Shown piece after piece: positions 8,396 to 16,670 of a DNA stretch of 61,348 nucleotides. The notes beneath the pieces are model-generated. The model saw only the letters and a list, made by a program, of their open reading frames with translations. It was not told the origin of the DNA and searched no databases. Location: NCBI GenBank assembly GCA_944359055.1, contig CALVSO010000007.1:1-61348 (forward strand), in the 5' to 3' direction. Each line of letters opens with the position of its first letter. Position 1 is the first letter of the stretch. A program made the translations under genes and the position numbers. This DNA comes from an uncultured Bacilli bacterium. Lineage in GTDB: Bacteria; Bacillota_I; Bacilli_A; RF39; UBA660.

Positions 8396-10462
8396 ATGAT
8401 GAGTGTATTAGAATACGCTAATGATGTAAACAAAAGTGTTGCTGAAATATTAAAAAAATGTGAAGAATTTGATATTCCAGTAAATAGTGAAGATGATTTG
8501 TTAAGTGAAGATGATATTGTTATATTGGACAATGCTAATTATGACGATATGGATGAAATAGTAGAAGAAATAATTGAAAATATAAAAATAGATGATTCTG
8601 TATCTAAGCAAAAATTAAAGAAAAAACAAGATATTAAACCATCTAAAAAAGATTTCCAACAAAAGAAAAAAGAAATGTACAAAAATAAAACTAAATTAAT
8701 GACTAATACTACTAGTGACAATGTTGTTTTATATAAAGAGAACATGACAATAGGTGAGTTAGCTAATGCAATAGGTGTAAATAGTAGTGAATTAGTTAAA
8801 AAATTATTTTCTTTAGGTATAATGGCAACTATTAATAATGCAATTAGTTTTGAAAATGCAGAAATATTAGTACTAGAATATAATAAAGAATTAAAAAGAG
8901 AAGAAACAGCTGATGTTACTAATTTTGAAGAATATGAAATTATTGATAAAGAAGAAGATTTAGTTAAAAGACCACCAGTTGTAACTGTTATGGGACATGT
9001 TGATCATGGTAAAACAACTTTACTAGATGCTATTAGAAAAACTGATGTAGCAAGTGGTGAAGCAGGTGGAATTACTCAAGCTATTAGTGCATATCAAGTT
9101 AAAGTAAAAGATGACTATATTACATTCATTGATACTCCTGGGCATGCAGCATTTACAGAAATGCGTGCAAGAGGGGCTAGTATTACTGATATAGTTATAA
9201 TTATTATTGCAGCCGATGATGGTATAATGCCACAAACAGAAGAAGTAATTGATCACGCTAAAGCAGCTAATGTACCAATTATTGTCGCAATTAATAAAAT
9301 TGATAAACCAGAAGCAAATGTCGAAAGAGTAATGACACAATTAACTGAACATGGTTTAACACCTGAATCTTGGGGTGGCGATACAATCGTTAACTTAATA
9401 TCTGCTAAGTCAGGGCAAGGTATTGATGAATTATTAGATAGTATTTTATTAGTAGCTGAAATGAATGAATATAAAGCAAATCCTAATCGATATGCGGTTG
9501 GAACAGTTGTTGAATCAAGACTAGATAAACATTTAGGTCCAATTGTAACTGTTTTAGTTCAAAATGGTACTTTAAGATTAGGTGATCCAGTTGTTGTTGG
9601 TCATGCATATGGTAAAATAAGAACATTAAAAGATGATAAAGGAATAAATTTAACATCAACAAAATTATCGCAACCAGTTGAAATAACAGGTATTAATGAA
9701 GTACCAAAAGCTGGTGATAAATTCATGGCTTTCGAATCTGAAAAAGAAGCAAGAAATATCGGTTTAAAAAGACAAGAAATGGCTAAACAAAAAGAAATGG
9801 CACCAAGCAAATCAGTTACTTTAGAAGATTTATTTAATAAAATCCAAGAAGGAAAAAAAGAAATAAATGTAATTATTAAAGCTGACGTTAATGGAAGCAG
9901 TGAAGCAGTTAAAAATTCATTAGAAAAATTAGATGTTGAAGGTGTTAAAGTAAACGTTATAAGAAGTAGTGTTGGAGCTATTAAAGAAAGTGATATCGTT
10001 TTAGCTAAAGCATCTAATGCTATAATAATAGGATTTAACGTAAGACCAGATAGTAAATTAAAAGATTATGCTAAAGAACAAGGTGTTGAAATTAGATTAT
10101 ATAATATTATTTATAAAGCAGTAGAAGAAATGGAAGCTGCTATGAAAGGTATGTTAGAGCCTATTTATGAAGAACAAGTAACAGGTACTGCTGAAGTTAG
10201 AAAATTATTTAAATTTTCTAAAGTTGGTACAATTGCTGGATCTTATGTAACTGATGGTGTAATTAAAAGAGATTCAAAAGCAAGAATAATTAGAGATGGT
10301 GTTGTTATATACGACGGTAATATCAATTCAATTCAAAGAGAAAAAGATTCAGTTAAAGAAGTTAAAAAAGGTTTAGAATGTGGAATAACAATTGAAAATT
10401 ATAATGATATAAGAGAAAAAGATGTTATTGAAGCATATGAAATGGTGGAAATAAAAAGATGA
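8396..10462 (+). CDS. infB: Translation initiation factor IF-2
   Basis: The GTPase that delivers initiator tRNA to the 30S subunit. A short N-terminal region includes an IF2-N domain (~110-160). The G domain follows with [17 protein letters not shown] and NKID motifs (~200-330), then the beta-barrel and the C-terminal fMet-tRNA-binding domain. At about 688 residues it is similar to Bacillus IF-2 and shorter than E. coli IF-2. The ATG at 8396 lies 8 nt after AGGAGG; the GTG at 8387 is inside that site and is rejected. The TGA stop overlaps the rbfA start by 4 nt. Confidence 0.97.
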   Translation: MMSVLEYANDVNKSVAEILKKCEEFDIPVNSEDDLLSEDDIVILDNANYDDMDEIVEEIIENIKIDDSVSKQKLKKKQDIKPSKKDFQQKKKEMYKNKTKLMTNTTSDNVVLYKENMTIGELANAIGVNSSELVKKLFSLGIMATINNAISFENAEILVLEYNKELKREETADVTNFEEYEIIDKEEDLVKRPPVVTVMGHVDHGKTTLLDAIRKTDVASGEAGGITQAISAYQVKVKDDYITFIDTPGHAAFTEMRARGASITDIVIIIIAADDGIMPQTEEVIDHAKAANVPIIVAINKIDKPEANVERVMTQLTEHGLTPESWGGDTIVNLISAKSGQGIDELLDSILLVAEMNEYKANPNRYAVGTVVESRLDKHLGPIVTVLVQNGTLRLGDPVVVGHAYGKIRTLKDDKGINLTSTKLSQPVEITGINEVPKAGDKFMAFESEKEARNIGLKRQEMAKQKEMAPSKSVTLEDLFNKIQEGKKEINVIIKADVNGSSEAVKNSLEKLDVEGVKVNVIRSSVGAIKESDIVLAKASNAIIIGFNVRPDSKLKDYAKEQGVEIRLYNIIYKAVEEMEAAMKGMLEPIYEEQVTGTAEVRKLFKFSKVGTIAGSYVTDGVIKRDSKARIIRDGVVIYDGNINSIQREKDSVKEVKKGLECGITIENYNDIREKDVIEAYEMVEIKR

Positions 10463-10797
10463 GTATAAAAATAGATAGAATTGCTAGTAATATAGTAAAA
10501 GAAATAAGTTATATTTTGGCTTACGAAGTAAAAGATAATGATATAAAATTTGTAACTGTTACAGATTGTAAATTAAGTAGTGATTTAAGTTATGCCAAAA
10601 TATATGTAACAGTATTAGATGATAATAAAAAAGAAATAACGATTAAAGCTCTAAATGATGCTTCTGGTTTTATAAGAAAAGAATTAGCTGATAGAATTGA
10701 TATAAGACATACACCAGAATTAGAATTTGTATATGATGAATCTATTGAATATGGTAAAAAAATAGAAGATATTATAGAAAAAATTCATGAAGAATAG
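10459..10797 (+). CDS. rbfA: Ribosome-binding factor A
   Basis: RbfA is a KH-like protein required for late 30S maturation. The 112-residue length, the N-terminal R-I-A-S-N-I-V-K-E-I helix, the central T-V-T-D-C-K-L-S-S-D-L strand and the conserved R-H-T-P-E-L-E-F near residue 82 identify it. It overlaps the infB stop by 4 nt (ATGA) and is the last gene of the operon, followed at once by a strong terminator. Confidence 0.95.
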   Translation: MSIKIDRIASNIVKEISYILAYEVKDNDIKFVTVTDCKLSSDLSYAKIYVTVLDDNKKEITIKALNDASGFIRKELADRIDIRHTPELEFVYDESIEYGKKIEDIIEKIHEE

Positions 10798-10824
10798 TCA
10801 TTTTGACAAAATGACTTTTTTTTT
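10796..10824 (+). terminator. Terminator of rimP-rbfA operon, overlapping the next promoter
   Basis: Stem AGTCATTTT / AAAATGACT with a 3-nt loop and a long T tract. The hairpin contains TTGACA (10803-10808), which is also the -35 box of the next gene. Confidence 0.9.
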
Positions 10825-10832
10825 GTTATAAT
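10803..10832 (+). promoter_or_regulatory. Promoter of the HD-domain gene
   Basis: TTGACA, 18 nt, TATAAT (10827-10832). The -35 box is inside the upstream terminator hairpin. The leader carries a G-rich ribosome site before ATG 10860. Confidence 0.75.
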
Positions 10833-10859
10833 ATTTTCCAGCTTTTTGGGGGGGAATTT

Positions 10860-11756
10860 ATGTTAAAAATTTATAATAGAGCATTAGAAGTGTTTAATAG
10901 TTATTATGTCTTACAAAGAAGTAGTACTGAAGACACTAAAAAAATCGATGGAATTGATAAAAAATATTTACATACAATGGAAGTAGTAAGGGATGGTTCT
11001 TCTGCAGTTACAAATTTGGATTTTAATGAAACATTTGTAGAATTATCAAAATTATCTTTTTTAAATCATGATATTGGTAGATTTGAACAAATGTTAAAAA
11101 TGGGTAATTATGTTGATAGTGATTTAGTAGCACAAACAGGTTTAAATCATGGTGGTTTAGGCAAACAAATATTACAAAATGGATTAATTGAGCAAGAAAT
11201 ACCTAGTACTAGAGTTTATGACAGGCCAATATTAGACATTGTTTTAAAACATGTTGATGGTAGATTTGATGAAAAAGATTTATTGGTTTTAAGTAGTGAT
11301 TTATTAAAAAATGCTAATGCAATAGAATTTTTTAGTAAAGCTAGTGAAGAAAAAAAGATAAAAGTTATAAACACTATTACACAAATAGTTCAAGATGTTG
11401 ATAGATTAGATATATATCATCAAATATTAGAGGGCCGTTGGACACCAATGAAAGTAGAAGAACCAATTGATCCAAAAGTAATGGATATGTTTTATAACGG
11501 ACAATATTTAAATATGGCTGAACTAAAAAAACAAGGATTATGGAATGCTAATGTTGGAGAATTAGTAAGATTAAGTTTTGTTAATCAAATTAAATTATTA
11601 AGTGTAGCAAAATTAATTCATGATGAAAATATTTTAATGAAAATGAAAGAATTAAGACAAAATCCATATGCTAAAGATGCATTTGATTTTATGCAGAATA
11701 AATTAGAAGAAATGATTAAAAATAGTGATGGAATTACTGTTTGTAAGAAAAAATAA
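10860..11756 (+). CDS. HD-domain phosphohydrolase
   Basis: A 298-residue protein with an HD metal-dependent phosphohydrolase fold in the N-terminal half. Candidate metal ligands are the histidine in YLHTMEVV (~37), the H-D pair in LNHDIGRF (~69-70) and a later histidine in the L-K-H-V-D-G segment. The family hydrolyses nucleotides or nucleotide second messengers; the substrate here cannot be assigned. The gene has its own promoter and a strong GGGGGGG ribosome site and stands alone before the T-box. Confidence 0.75.
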   Translation: MLKIYNRALEVFNSYYVLQRSSTEDTKKIDGIDKKYLHTMEVVRDGSSAVTNLDFNETFVELSKLSFLNHDIGRFEQMLKMGNYVDSDLVAQTGLNHGGLGKQILQNGLIEQEIPSTRVYDRPILDIVLKHVDGRFDEKDLLVLSSDLLKNANAIEFFSKASEEKKIKVINTITQIVQDVDRLDIYHQILEGRWTPMKVEEPIDPKVMDMFYNGQYLNMAELKKQGLWNANVGELVRLSFVNQIKLLSVAKLIHDENILMKMKELRQNPYAKDAFDFMQNKLEEMIKNSDGITVCKKK

Positions 11757-11785
11757 TTGATTTTTATAAATTAATATGATATATT
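11757..11785 (+). promoter_or_regulatory. Promoter of the T-box operon
   Basis: TTGATT (11757-11762), 17 nt, TATATT (11780-11785), beginning one base after the upstream stop codon. Confidence 0.65.
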
Positions 11786-11791
11786 ATTTGT

Positions 11792-11996
11792 ATATTTAAC
11801 AAAGAACAAATATTTAGTTATTTAATTGGTAATAAAGAAAATTAGTGGTAGATGAAAACTAATCAAGATTAAATAATAAATTACAATTTGGGAGTTAAAA
11901 CGGGTAATTTCGTTATAAATTAAAGTGTATGAAATATTCATAAATTAAGGTGGTACCGCGGATTTATATTCGTCCTTAGTCTATGAATATTTTTTT
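11792..11996 (+). promoter_or_regulatory. T-box riboswitch, tyrosine-type
   Basis: The conserved T-box sequence AAGGTGGTACCGCGG is at 11948-11962. It can form the antiterminator, or be captured in a terminator formed by AAATATTCATA (11932-11942) and TATGAATATTT (11983-11993) with a T tract. Upstream is a Stem I with a purine-rich specifier region; a TAC codon at 11882-11884 followed by A is well placed as a tyrosine specifier, and tyrS is the third gene downstream. The element therefore reads uncharged tRNA-Tyr and controls both dUTPase-like genes as well as tyrS. Confidence 0.9.
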
Positions 11997-12009
11997 ATGG
12001 AGGTATCAT

Positions 12010-12489
12010 ATGAATTGGAATGATATATATGTTAAAAATAAAAAGTTAGATGATATATTTTTTGAAAAATTTAAAAATGATGACAAAATGTTTGAAAAAA
12101 ATTGTATTGAGTTATTAGTTGAAATAGGTGAATTTGTAAATGAATCTAGATGTTTTAAATATTGGTCTAATAAATCAATGATAAAAGAAGAAACATTAGA
12201 AGAATTAGCTGATTGTATTATGATATGTCTTTATTTCTACAATTATTTAAATATTGATAAAGTAAAGATTAAAACATATGATTTTTCTTCTGATATTCTT
12301 GTATGTTTAAATGATATTTTTAAACTTTCTACATTATTGATTGATAATATTGACGAAGAAATTGTAATTAAAATTTTTAGTTATTTGATTTATATAGGTA
12401 GTTTAGTAAATTTAGAGGAAAAAGAAATATATGAGGCTTGTTTAAAGAAAATAGAGAAGCAAGAAAAGAGATTAGAAGAAGGGTATTAA
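12010..12489 (+). CDS. All-alpha (dimeric-type) dUTP diphosphatase / MazG-like NTP pyrophosphatase
   Basis: This 159-residue protein matches the dimeric dUTPase family (dUTPase_2), which hydrolyses dUTP or dUDP to dUMP. The Mg-binding pattern is E-L-L-V-E-I-G-E (~33-40) followed about 30 residues later by E-E-L-A-D (~63-67), with the signature N-E-S-R-C-F-K-Y-W-S between them. ATG 12010 follows GGAGGTAT; a longer frame would start inside the T-box terminator. It is the first gene after the Tyr T-box and lies one base from a second, unrelated dUTPase. Having both folds side by side is unusual. Confidence 0.85.
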   Translation: MNWNDIYVKNKKLDDIFFEKFKNDDKMFEKNCIELLVEIGEFVNESRCFKYWSNKSMIKEETLEELADCIMICLYFYNYLNIDKVKIKTYDFSSDILVCLNDIFKLSTLLIDNIDEEIVIKIFSYLIYIGSLVNLEEKEIYEACLKKIEKQEKRLEEGY

Positions 12490-12490
12490 T

Positions 12491-12976
12491 ATGAGATATT
12501 TTGAAAAGATAAGTTTTGATCAATTTAAAAAAGATATTAAAGATGATATAAATTTATATAATAATTACTTATTACCTAAAAGAGCAACTAAAAATAGTGC
12601 AGGTTATGATTTTTTTGCTATCAATGATATAATTATTAAGCCTGGTGAAATAGTTAAAATACCTACAGGGTATAAAGCTAACTTTAATAGTGATGAAGGA
12701 TTATTTTTGATTATGCGAAGTGGTTTAGGTTTTAAATATAATTTAAGATTAACTAATCAAGTGGGATTAATTGAAAGTGATTATTATAATAATGAATCTA
12801 ATGAAGGACATATGTGGTTATCAATTCAAAATGAAGGTGATAAAGAAGTCCTTATTTCTAAAGACAAAGCATATTGTCAAGGTGTATTTATTAAATATTT
12901 AGTAACAGATGATGATAATGTTACAAATATTAGAAAAGGTGGATTTGGAAGTACAGATAGGAGAGATGAAAAATGA
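12491..12976 (+). CDS. dut: Trimeric-type dUTPase with Asp-to-Glu change in motif 3
   Basis: A beta-fold dUTPase of 161 residues. Motif 1 is SAGYDF (~36-41), motif 2 RSGLG (~76-80), motif 3 GLIESDYYNN (~92-101), motif 4 a Q-G-V-F segment, and motif 5 the C-terminal GGFGSTDR. In the family the residue after G-(V/L)-I is the aspartate that activates the attacking water (D90 in E. coli); here it is glutamate (codon GAA). Activity may be reduced or altered. The insertion in motif 3 resembles phage and Lactobacillales dUTPases. The TGA stop overlaps the tyrS start. Confidence 0.88.
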   Translation: MRYFEKISFDQFKKDIKDDINLYNNYLLPKRATKNSAGYDFFAINDIIIKPGEIVKIPTGYKANFNSDEGLFLIMRSGLGFKYNLRLTNQVGLIESDYYNNESNEGHMWLSIQNEGDKEVLISKDKAYCQGVFIKYLVTDDDNVTNIRKGGFGSTDRRDEK

Positions 12977-14187
12977 AATTATACGATGAATTAGTATGGC
13001 GTGGTTTGATTGAAAATATAACTGATGAAAGTTTAATTGAAAAAATTAATAATGGAGGACTAACATTTTATATAGGAACAGATCCAACAGGTGATAGTTT
13101 ACATATTGGTCATTACTCAACTTTTTCAATGGCTACAAGATTAAAAAAAGGTGGACATAACCCTATTTTATTAGTAGGTGGAGCAACTGGATTAATAGGT
13201 GACCCAAAACCAACTGCAGAAAGACCAATGATAACTAAAGAACAATTAGATTATAATTATAAAAAATTGAGAAAACAAGTTGAAAAAATATTTGGCTTTG
13301 AAGTTGTAAATAATTATGACTGGTCTAAGGATATTAATTTTATTGATTATTTAAGAGATTACGGTAAATATTTCAATTTAAATTACATGTTAAATAAAGA
13401 AACTGTTAAAAGCAGATTGGATATTGGAATTACTTATACGGAATTTTCATATATGATTATGCAATCATTAGATTTTTTATGGTTATATGAAAATAAAGGA
13501 TGTACATTACAAATTGGTGGTTCTGATCAATGGGGGAATATTACATCTGGTGTTGAGTTAATAAGAAAAAAAATAAATAAAGAAGCATATGGTTTAACTA
13601 TGCCATTAATTACTAAGGCTGATGGTACTAAATTTGGTAAGTCTGAAGGAAATGCTATATGGTTGGATATTAACAAAACATCTAGCTATGAAATGTATCA
13701 ATTTTTCTTAAATGCCGAAGACAGTAAAGTAATTGAATATTTAAAAAAATTAACGTTTTTATCAATTGACGAAATTAATGAATTAGAAAAAAAACATTTA
13801 GAATGTCCAGAAAAAAGAGAAGCTCATAAAGCTTTAGCAAAAGAAGTTATTACATTTTTACATGGAGTAGATGAATATGAAAAAGCTGTTAAAATAAGTG
13901 AAGCATTATTTAGCGGTAATATTAGAAATTTAACTAAAGATGAAATTTTAATTGGATTTAAAGGAGTACCAACTTTTAAATTTGAAGAAAAAAATTTAGT
14001 TGATTTATTAGTTGAAAATAACATATGTTCATCAAAAAGAGAAGCAAGAGAATTTATAAATAATGGAGCAATTACAATTAATGATGAAAAAATATTAGAA
14101 GATAAGTTGATTACAAAAGAAATGGCTATTGATGAATCAATTATAGTGTTAAGAAAAGGAAAGAAAAAATATTATTTAGGGATTTAA
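12973..14187 (+). CDS. tyrS: Tyrosyl-tRNA synthetase
   Basis: A class I aminoacyl-tRNA synthetase of 404 residues. The HIGH-type motif is H-I-G-H (~45-48, after D-P-T-G-D-S-L), the KMSKS-type motif is K-F-G-K-S (~221-225), and a C-terminal S4 RNA-binding domain covers ~340-400. The start overlaps the dut stop by 4 nt. Expression is expected to rise when tRNA-Tyr is uncharged, through the T-box at 11792-11996. Confidence 0.97.
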   Translation: MKLYDELVWRGLIENITDESLIEKINNGGLTFYIGTDPTGDSLHIGHYSTFSMATRLKKGGHNPILLVGGATGLIGDPKPTAERPMITKEQLDYNYKKLRKQVEKIFGFEVVNNYDWSKDINFIDYLRDYGKYFNLNYMLNKETVKSRLDIGITYTEFSYMIMQSLDFLWLYENKGCTLQIGGSDQWGNITSGVELIRKKINKEAYGLTMPLITKADGTKFGKSEGNAIWLDINKTSSYEMYQFFLNAEDSKVIEYLKKLTFLSIDEINELEKKHLECPEKREAHKALAKEVITFLHGVDEYEKAVKISEALFSGNIRNLTKDEILIGFKGVPTFKFEEKNLVDLLVENNICSSKREAREFINNGAITINDEKILEDKLITKEMAIDESIIVLRKGKKKYYLGI

Positions 14188-14189
14188 GA

Positions 14190-14218
14190 TTGCATTAAAA
14201 AAAAATATATAGTATAAT
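14190..14218 (+). promoter_or_regulatory. Promoter of the first T4SS-flanking gene
   Basis: TTGCAT (14190-14195), 17 nt, TATAAT (14213-14218), directly after tyrS. Confidence 0.7.
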
Positions 14219-14244
14219 TATTTTTAGTAAAGGTAGGTGTTTTT

Positions 14245-14688
14245 ATGAGTGGACCAGTGGGACATACTTTTATTTATAATATTGTTATACTATTTGTAAT
14301 TATTGTTTTTGCATTTATATCTGGAACACTTAGTTATTATAAAGCATTTAAAGTTAACAATAGAATAGTTAAAGCTTTAGAAAAATATGAAGGATATAAT
14401 TTGTATTCTAAAGATGAAATAGATAGAGTTTTAGGTAATTTAGGTTATTCTGTTGAAGATGCTAATTGCAAGCAAACATATAATGGCATGATTTTAATAG
14501 ATTCATTTAATGAAAATTATCGTTATTGTGTATATATTGATAATAAAAAACCAGCAAAAAATGGTCATTATATATATGGTGTCTTAACGTATATGAATTT
14601 AGATTTACCTTTTGTTAATGTGATAAATTTTCCTGTTTTTACTAAAACAAATCGAATGTTTAAATTTACTTCAAAAGGATCATTATGA
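14245..14688 (+). CDS. Single-TM protein, paralogue of the next gene
   Basis: A 147-residue protein of unknown function. The N-terminus has one membrane helix (~9-32) and then the pattern Y-x-K-A-F-K-V-x-N-R-I-V near 33-44, E-K-Y-E-G-Y, and E-I-D-x-x-L-x-x-L-G-Y, followed by a soluble domain with two cysteines. The neighbouring gene at 14772 shares this layout and motif set, so they are diverged duplicates. The topology recalls pseudopilin-like proteins, but no cleavage motif is clear. It has its own promoter and terminator, so it may be expressed apart from the main cluster. Confidence 0.6.
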   Translation: MSGPVGHTFIYNIVILFVIIVFAFISGTLSYYKAFKVNNRIVKALEKYEGYNLYSKDEIDRVLGNLGYSVEDANCKQTYNGMILIDSFNENYRYCVYIDNKKPAKNGHYIYGVLTYMNLDLPFVNVINFPVFTKTNRMFKFTSKGSL

Positions 14689-14698
14689 TTCTTTTTTT
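14673..14698 (+). terminator. Terminator after the 14245 gene
   Basis: AAAAGGATCA / TGATTCTTTT (one G-T pair, 3-nt loop) followed by T. The stem includes the stop codon. Confidence 0.75.
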
Positions 14699-14718
14699 GT
14701 ATTATATTTTTAAAAGTA

Positions 14719-14747
14719 TTGAAGAAACTTAAAAAATATAGTATAAT
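14719..14747 (+). promoter_or_regulatory. Promoter of the T4SS-like operon
   Basis: TTGAAG (14719-14724), 17 nt, TATAAT (14742-14747). Confidence 0.7.
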
Positions 14748-14771
14748 TTAAAAAGAATATGGAGGGAAAAT

Positions 14772-15221
14772 ATGAAGGAAGCAGTAGGAACTTCAATGGT
14801 TTTGAATATAGTTCTAATTTTTGTTGGAATTTTTATCGCTCTTTATGTTGGAACAATTGCATATTCAAAAGGTTTTAAAGTAAGAAATAGAATAATTGAT
14901 ATTATTGAAAAATATGATGGTTATACTAATGATGCCCAAAAAGAAATTGATGAAAATTTGAAAATGGTTGGTTATCAAATAAATCTTAATCGAAAATGTG
15001 AAGCAGTTGATAATCCTGAGGATCCCCAAAATCCTATTCAACCATTAAATACAAACAGTTCTTATAATTATTGTGTTTATGAATTTCATACATCAAAAGG
15101 ATATTATTATGGGGTAAGAGTATTTATTCATTTTGATTTTCCAATAATAGGAGGAGTTATTGAGATACCTTTATATGGAGAATCAAGAATTTTATTTGAA
15201 AAAAGTGAGGTTGAAGGATAA
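14772..15221 (+). CDS. Single-TM protein, paralogue of the 14245 gene
   Basis: A 149-residue protein with an N-terminal membrane helix (~10-30), then F-K-V-R-N-R-I-I, E-K-Y-D-G-Y and E-I-D-E-N-L-K-M-V-G-Y, matching its upstream paralogue. The soluble domain carries a proline/asparagine-rich insertion (~78-94) and two cysteines. The stop is directly followed by the start of the TadZ-like gene, so it belongs to the secretion operon. A structural, perhaps pilin-like, role is inferred only from position and topology. Confidence 0.6.
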   Translation: MKEAVGTSMVLNIVLIFVGIFIALYVGTIAYSKGFKVRNRIIDIIEKYDGYTNDAQKEIDENLKMVGYQINLNRKCEAVDNPEDPQNPIQPLNTNSSYNYCVYEFHTSKGYYYGVRVFIHFDFPIIGGVIEIPLYGESRILFEKSEVEG

Positions 15222-16208
15222 ATGAATGTAATTATTGTTAATCAAAAAAAAGATATGTTATCTAATTTGAATATTGACATTATTAAATCTATTGAAGGAC
15301 AATATTCTGTAGAAGAAATAATTGAAATGTTTAAAAACTTTTATTATCAAAGAATGATATTGGATATTACAGCATTAAAAGATTATACAGATATAAGAAC
15401 TTTACAAAAATTATCAATTTCTTTAGATATGGATAAATTAATTTTGCTATTAGATGATAATGAAGAATCATCTTCGCCAGGTTATTTATCAAAATTAATA
15501 TCAATGGGAATTTATAATTTTACAAGAAATGCAGAAGGTGTTCTTTATTTATATAATAATCCAAATAGTTATCGTGATGTAGCACAATATCATCAATTGG
15601 ACAATCAAGAACAGCAAGTTATTTATCAAGGAACAGAAGTAAATTATTGTAGAATTATTGGTATTAAAAATTTAACAGATCAAAGTGGTGCAACAACTTT
15701 AACTTATTTGATGGTAAAACAATTGAAAAAAAATTACAATGTTATTGGAGTTGAAGTAGACGCTAATGATTTTAATTACTTTAATGATAAAAAAACTTTA
15801 TTTAGTGTTTCAAGTAAGGAATTAGGAAGTTTTATTGAAAAAAATAATGATAGAGATGCTATTATTATTGATGTTAACAAAAGTCCTGTTGCTTTGGGGT
15901 TAGTACAAGAAATTATATATTTGGTTGAACCTTCAATAATTAAATTAAATAGATTGATACATATAAATAAAAATGTTTTTAAACAATTAGAAGGTAGAAA
16001 AATCATTTTAAATCAAAGTTTATTAAGTTCTAAAGACGTTTTAGAATTACAATATGAAGCAAAAGCAAAATTTTTCTTTAATATGCCACCACTTAATGAA
16101 CATGATTCAAATATAATGATAATGGATACTTTTTTATCTAAACTAGGATTTTTAAAGCAACAAACAGGCGAAGTTGAAAAAAGAAAGAAAATTTTAGGTT
16201 TATTTTAG
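15222..16208 (+). CDS. TadZ/CpaE-like protein with degenerate Walker A
   Basis: A 328-residue protein. The first ~115 residues resemble a receiver-like domain (R-M-I-L-D-I-T-A near 46-53). The rest has the MinD/ParA fold expected of TadZ/CpaE, which place secretion or pilus machines at a cell site. The P-loop reads D-Q-S-G-A-T-T-L near 152-159 where active enzymes have G-G-V-G-K-T-T, so the catalytic lysine is replaced by alanine and ATP hydrolysis is doubtful. A switch-like I-I-I-D-V-N follows. It starts one base after the upstream stop. Tad systems and T4SSs are usually separate, so this combination is notable. Confidence 0.65.
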   Translation: MNVIIVNQKKDMLSNLNIDIIKSIEGQYSVEEIIEMFKNFYYQRMILDITALKDYTDIRTLQKLSISLDMDKLILLLDDNEESSSPGYLSKLISMGIYNFTRNAEGVLYLYNNPNSYRDVAQYHQLDNQEQQVIYQGTEVNYCRIIGIKNLTDQSGATTLTYLMVKQLKKNYNVIGVEVDANDFNYFNDKKTLFSVSSKELGSFIEKNNDRDAIIIDVNKSPVALGLVQEIIYLVEPSIIKLNRLIHINKNVFKQLEGRKIILNQSLLSSKDVLELQYEAKAKFFFNMPPLNEHDSNIMIMDTFLSKLGFLKQQTGEVEKRKKILGLF

Positions 16209-16215
16209 GTGTAAA

Positions 16216-16641
16216 ATGAAAAGAATTTATTATTGTTTAAGTTTTGTTTTATTATTTATTTTTTCAATTACGTTTGTTGAAGCTGCTAGTTATCAAAAAA
16301 TTCAATGTGGAGATGAGCTTATACCTTATGCCGTGCCACAAGTAGTAAGAGTGATATTTATAATATTACAAATAGCTACTCCAATTATTATAATAATATT
16401 TGGTATGTTAGACTTTTTGAAAGGCGTTATAGCACAAAAAGAAGATGAGATAAAAAAAGGTCAACAAACTTTTATTAGAAGATTAGTAATTGGTGCTTTA
16501 GTATTTTTAGTGTTTATATTTGTTGAATTTATTATAGGATTTGTTGCTCCGAAAGATGAAAATCAAAATATGTGGAATTGTATTGATTGTTTTATTAACG
16601 GTAATTGTACACAGTCAATTGACAATCAAGAAAATATATAG
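16216..16641 (+). CDS. VirB2/TrbC-like two-TM protein with signal peptide
   Basis: A 141-residue protein with an N-terminal signal peptide ending near V-E-A-A-S (~25) and two membrane helices (~43-65, ~90-113). They are joined by a charged cytoplasmic loop containing A-Q-K-E-D-E-I-K-K-G-Q-Q-T-F. A cysteine-containing tail (W-N-C-I-D-C-F-I-N) follows. Size and topology fit VirB2/TrbC pilin-like subunits of Gram-positive conjugation systems. The loop and tail are nearly repeated in the next gene. Confidence 0.7.
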   Translation: MKRIYYCLSFVLLFIFSITFVEAASYQKIQCGDELIPYAVPQVVRVIFIILQIATPIIIIIFGMLDFLKGVIAQKEDEIKKGQQTFIRRLVIGALVFLVFIFVEFIIGFVAPKDENQNMWNCIDCFINGNCTQSIDNQENI

Positions 16642-16670
16642 TATTATATAATTAGATGGGAGGATATTAC

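Noticed and set aside
9023..9340. Open frames antisense to infB and several other antisense frames
   Set aside because: They lie wholly inside strong conserved genes, lack ribosome sites and have compositions typical of reverse-strand shadows.
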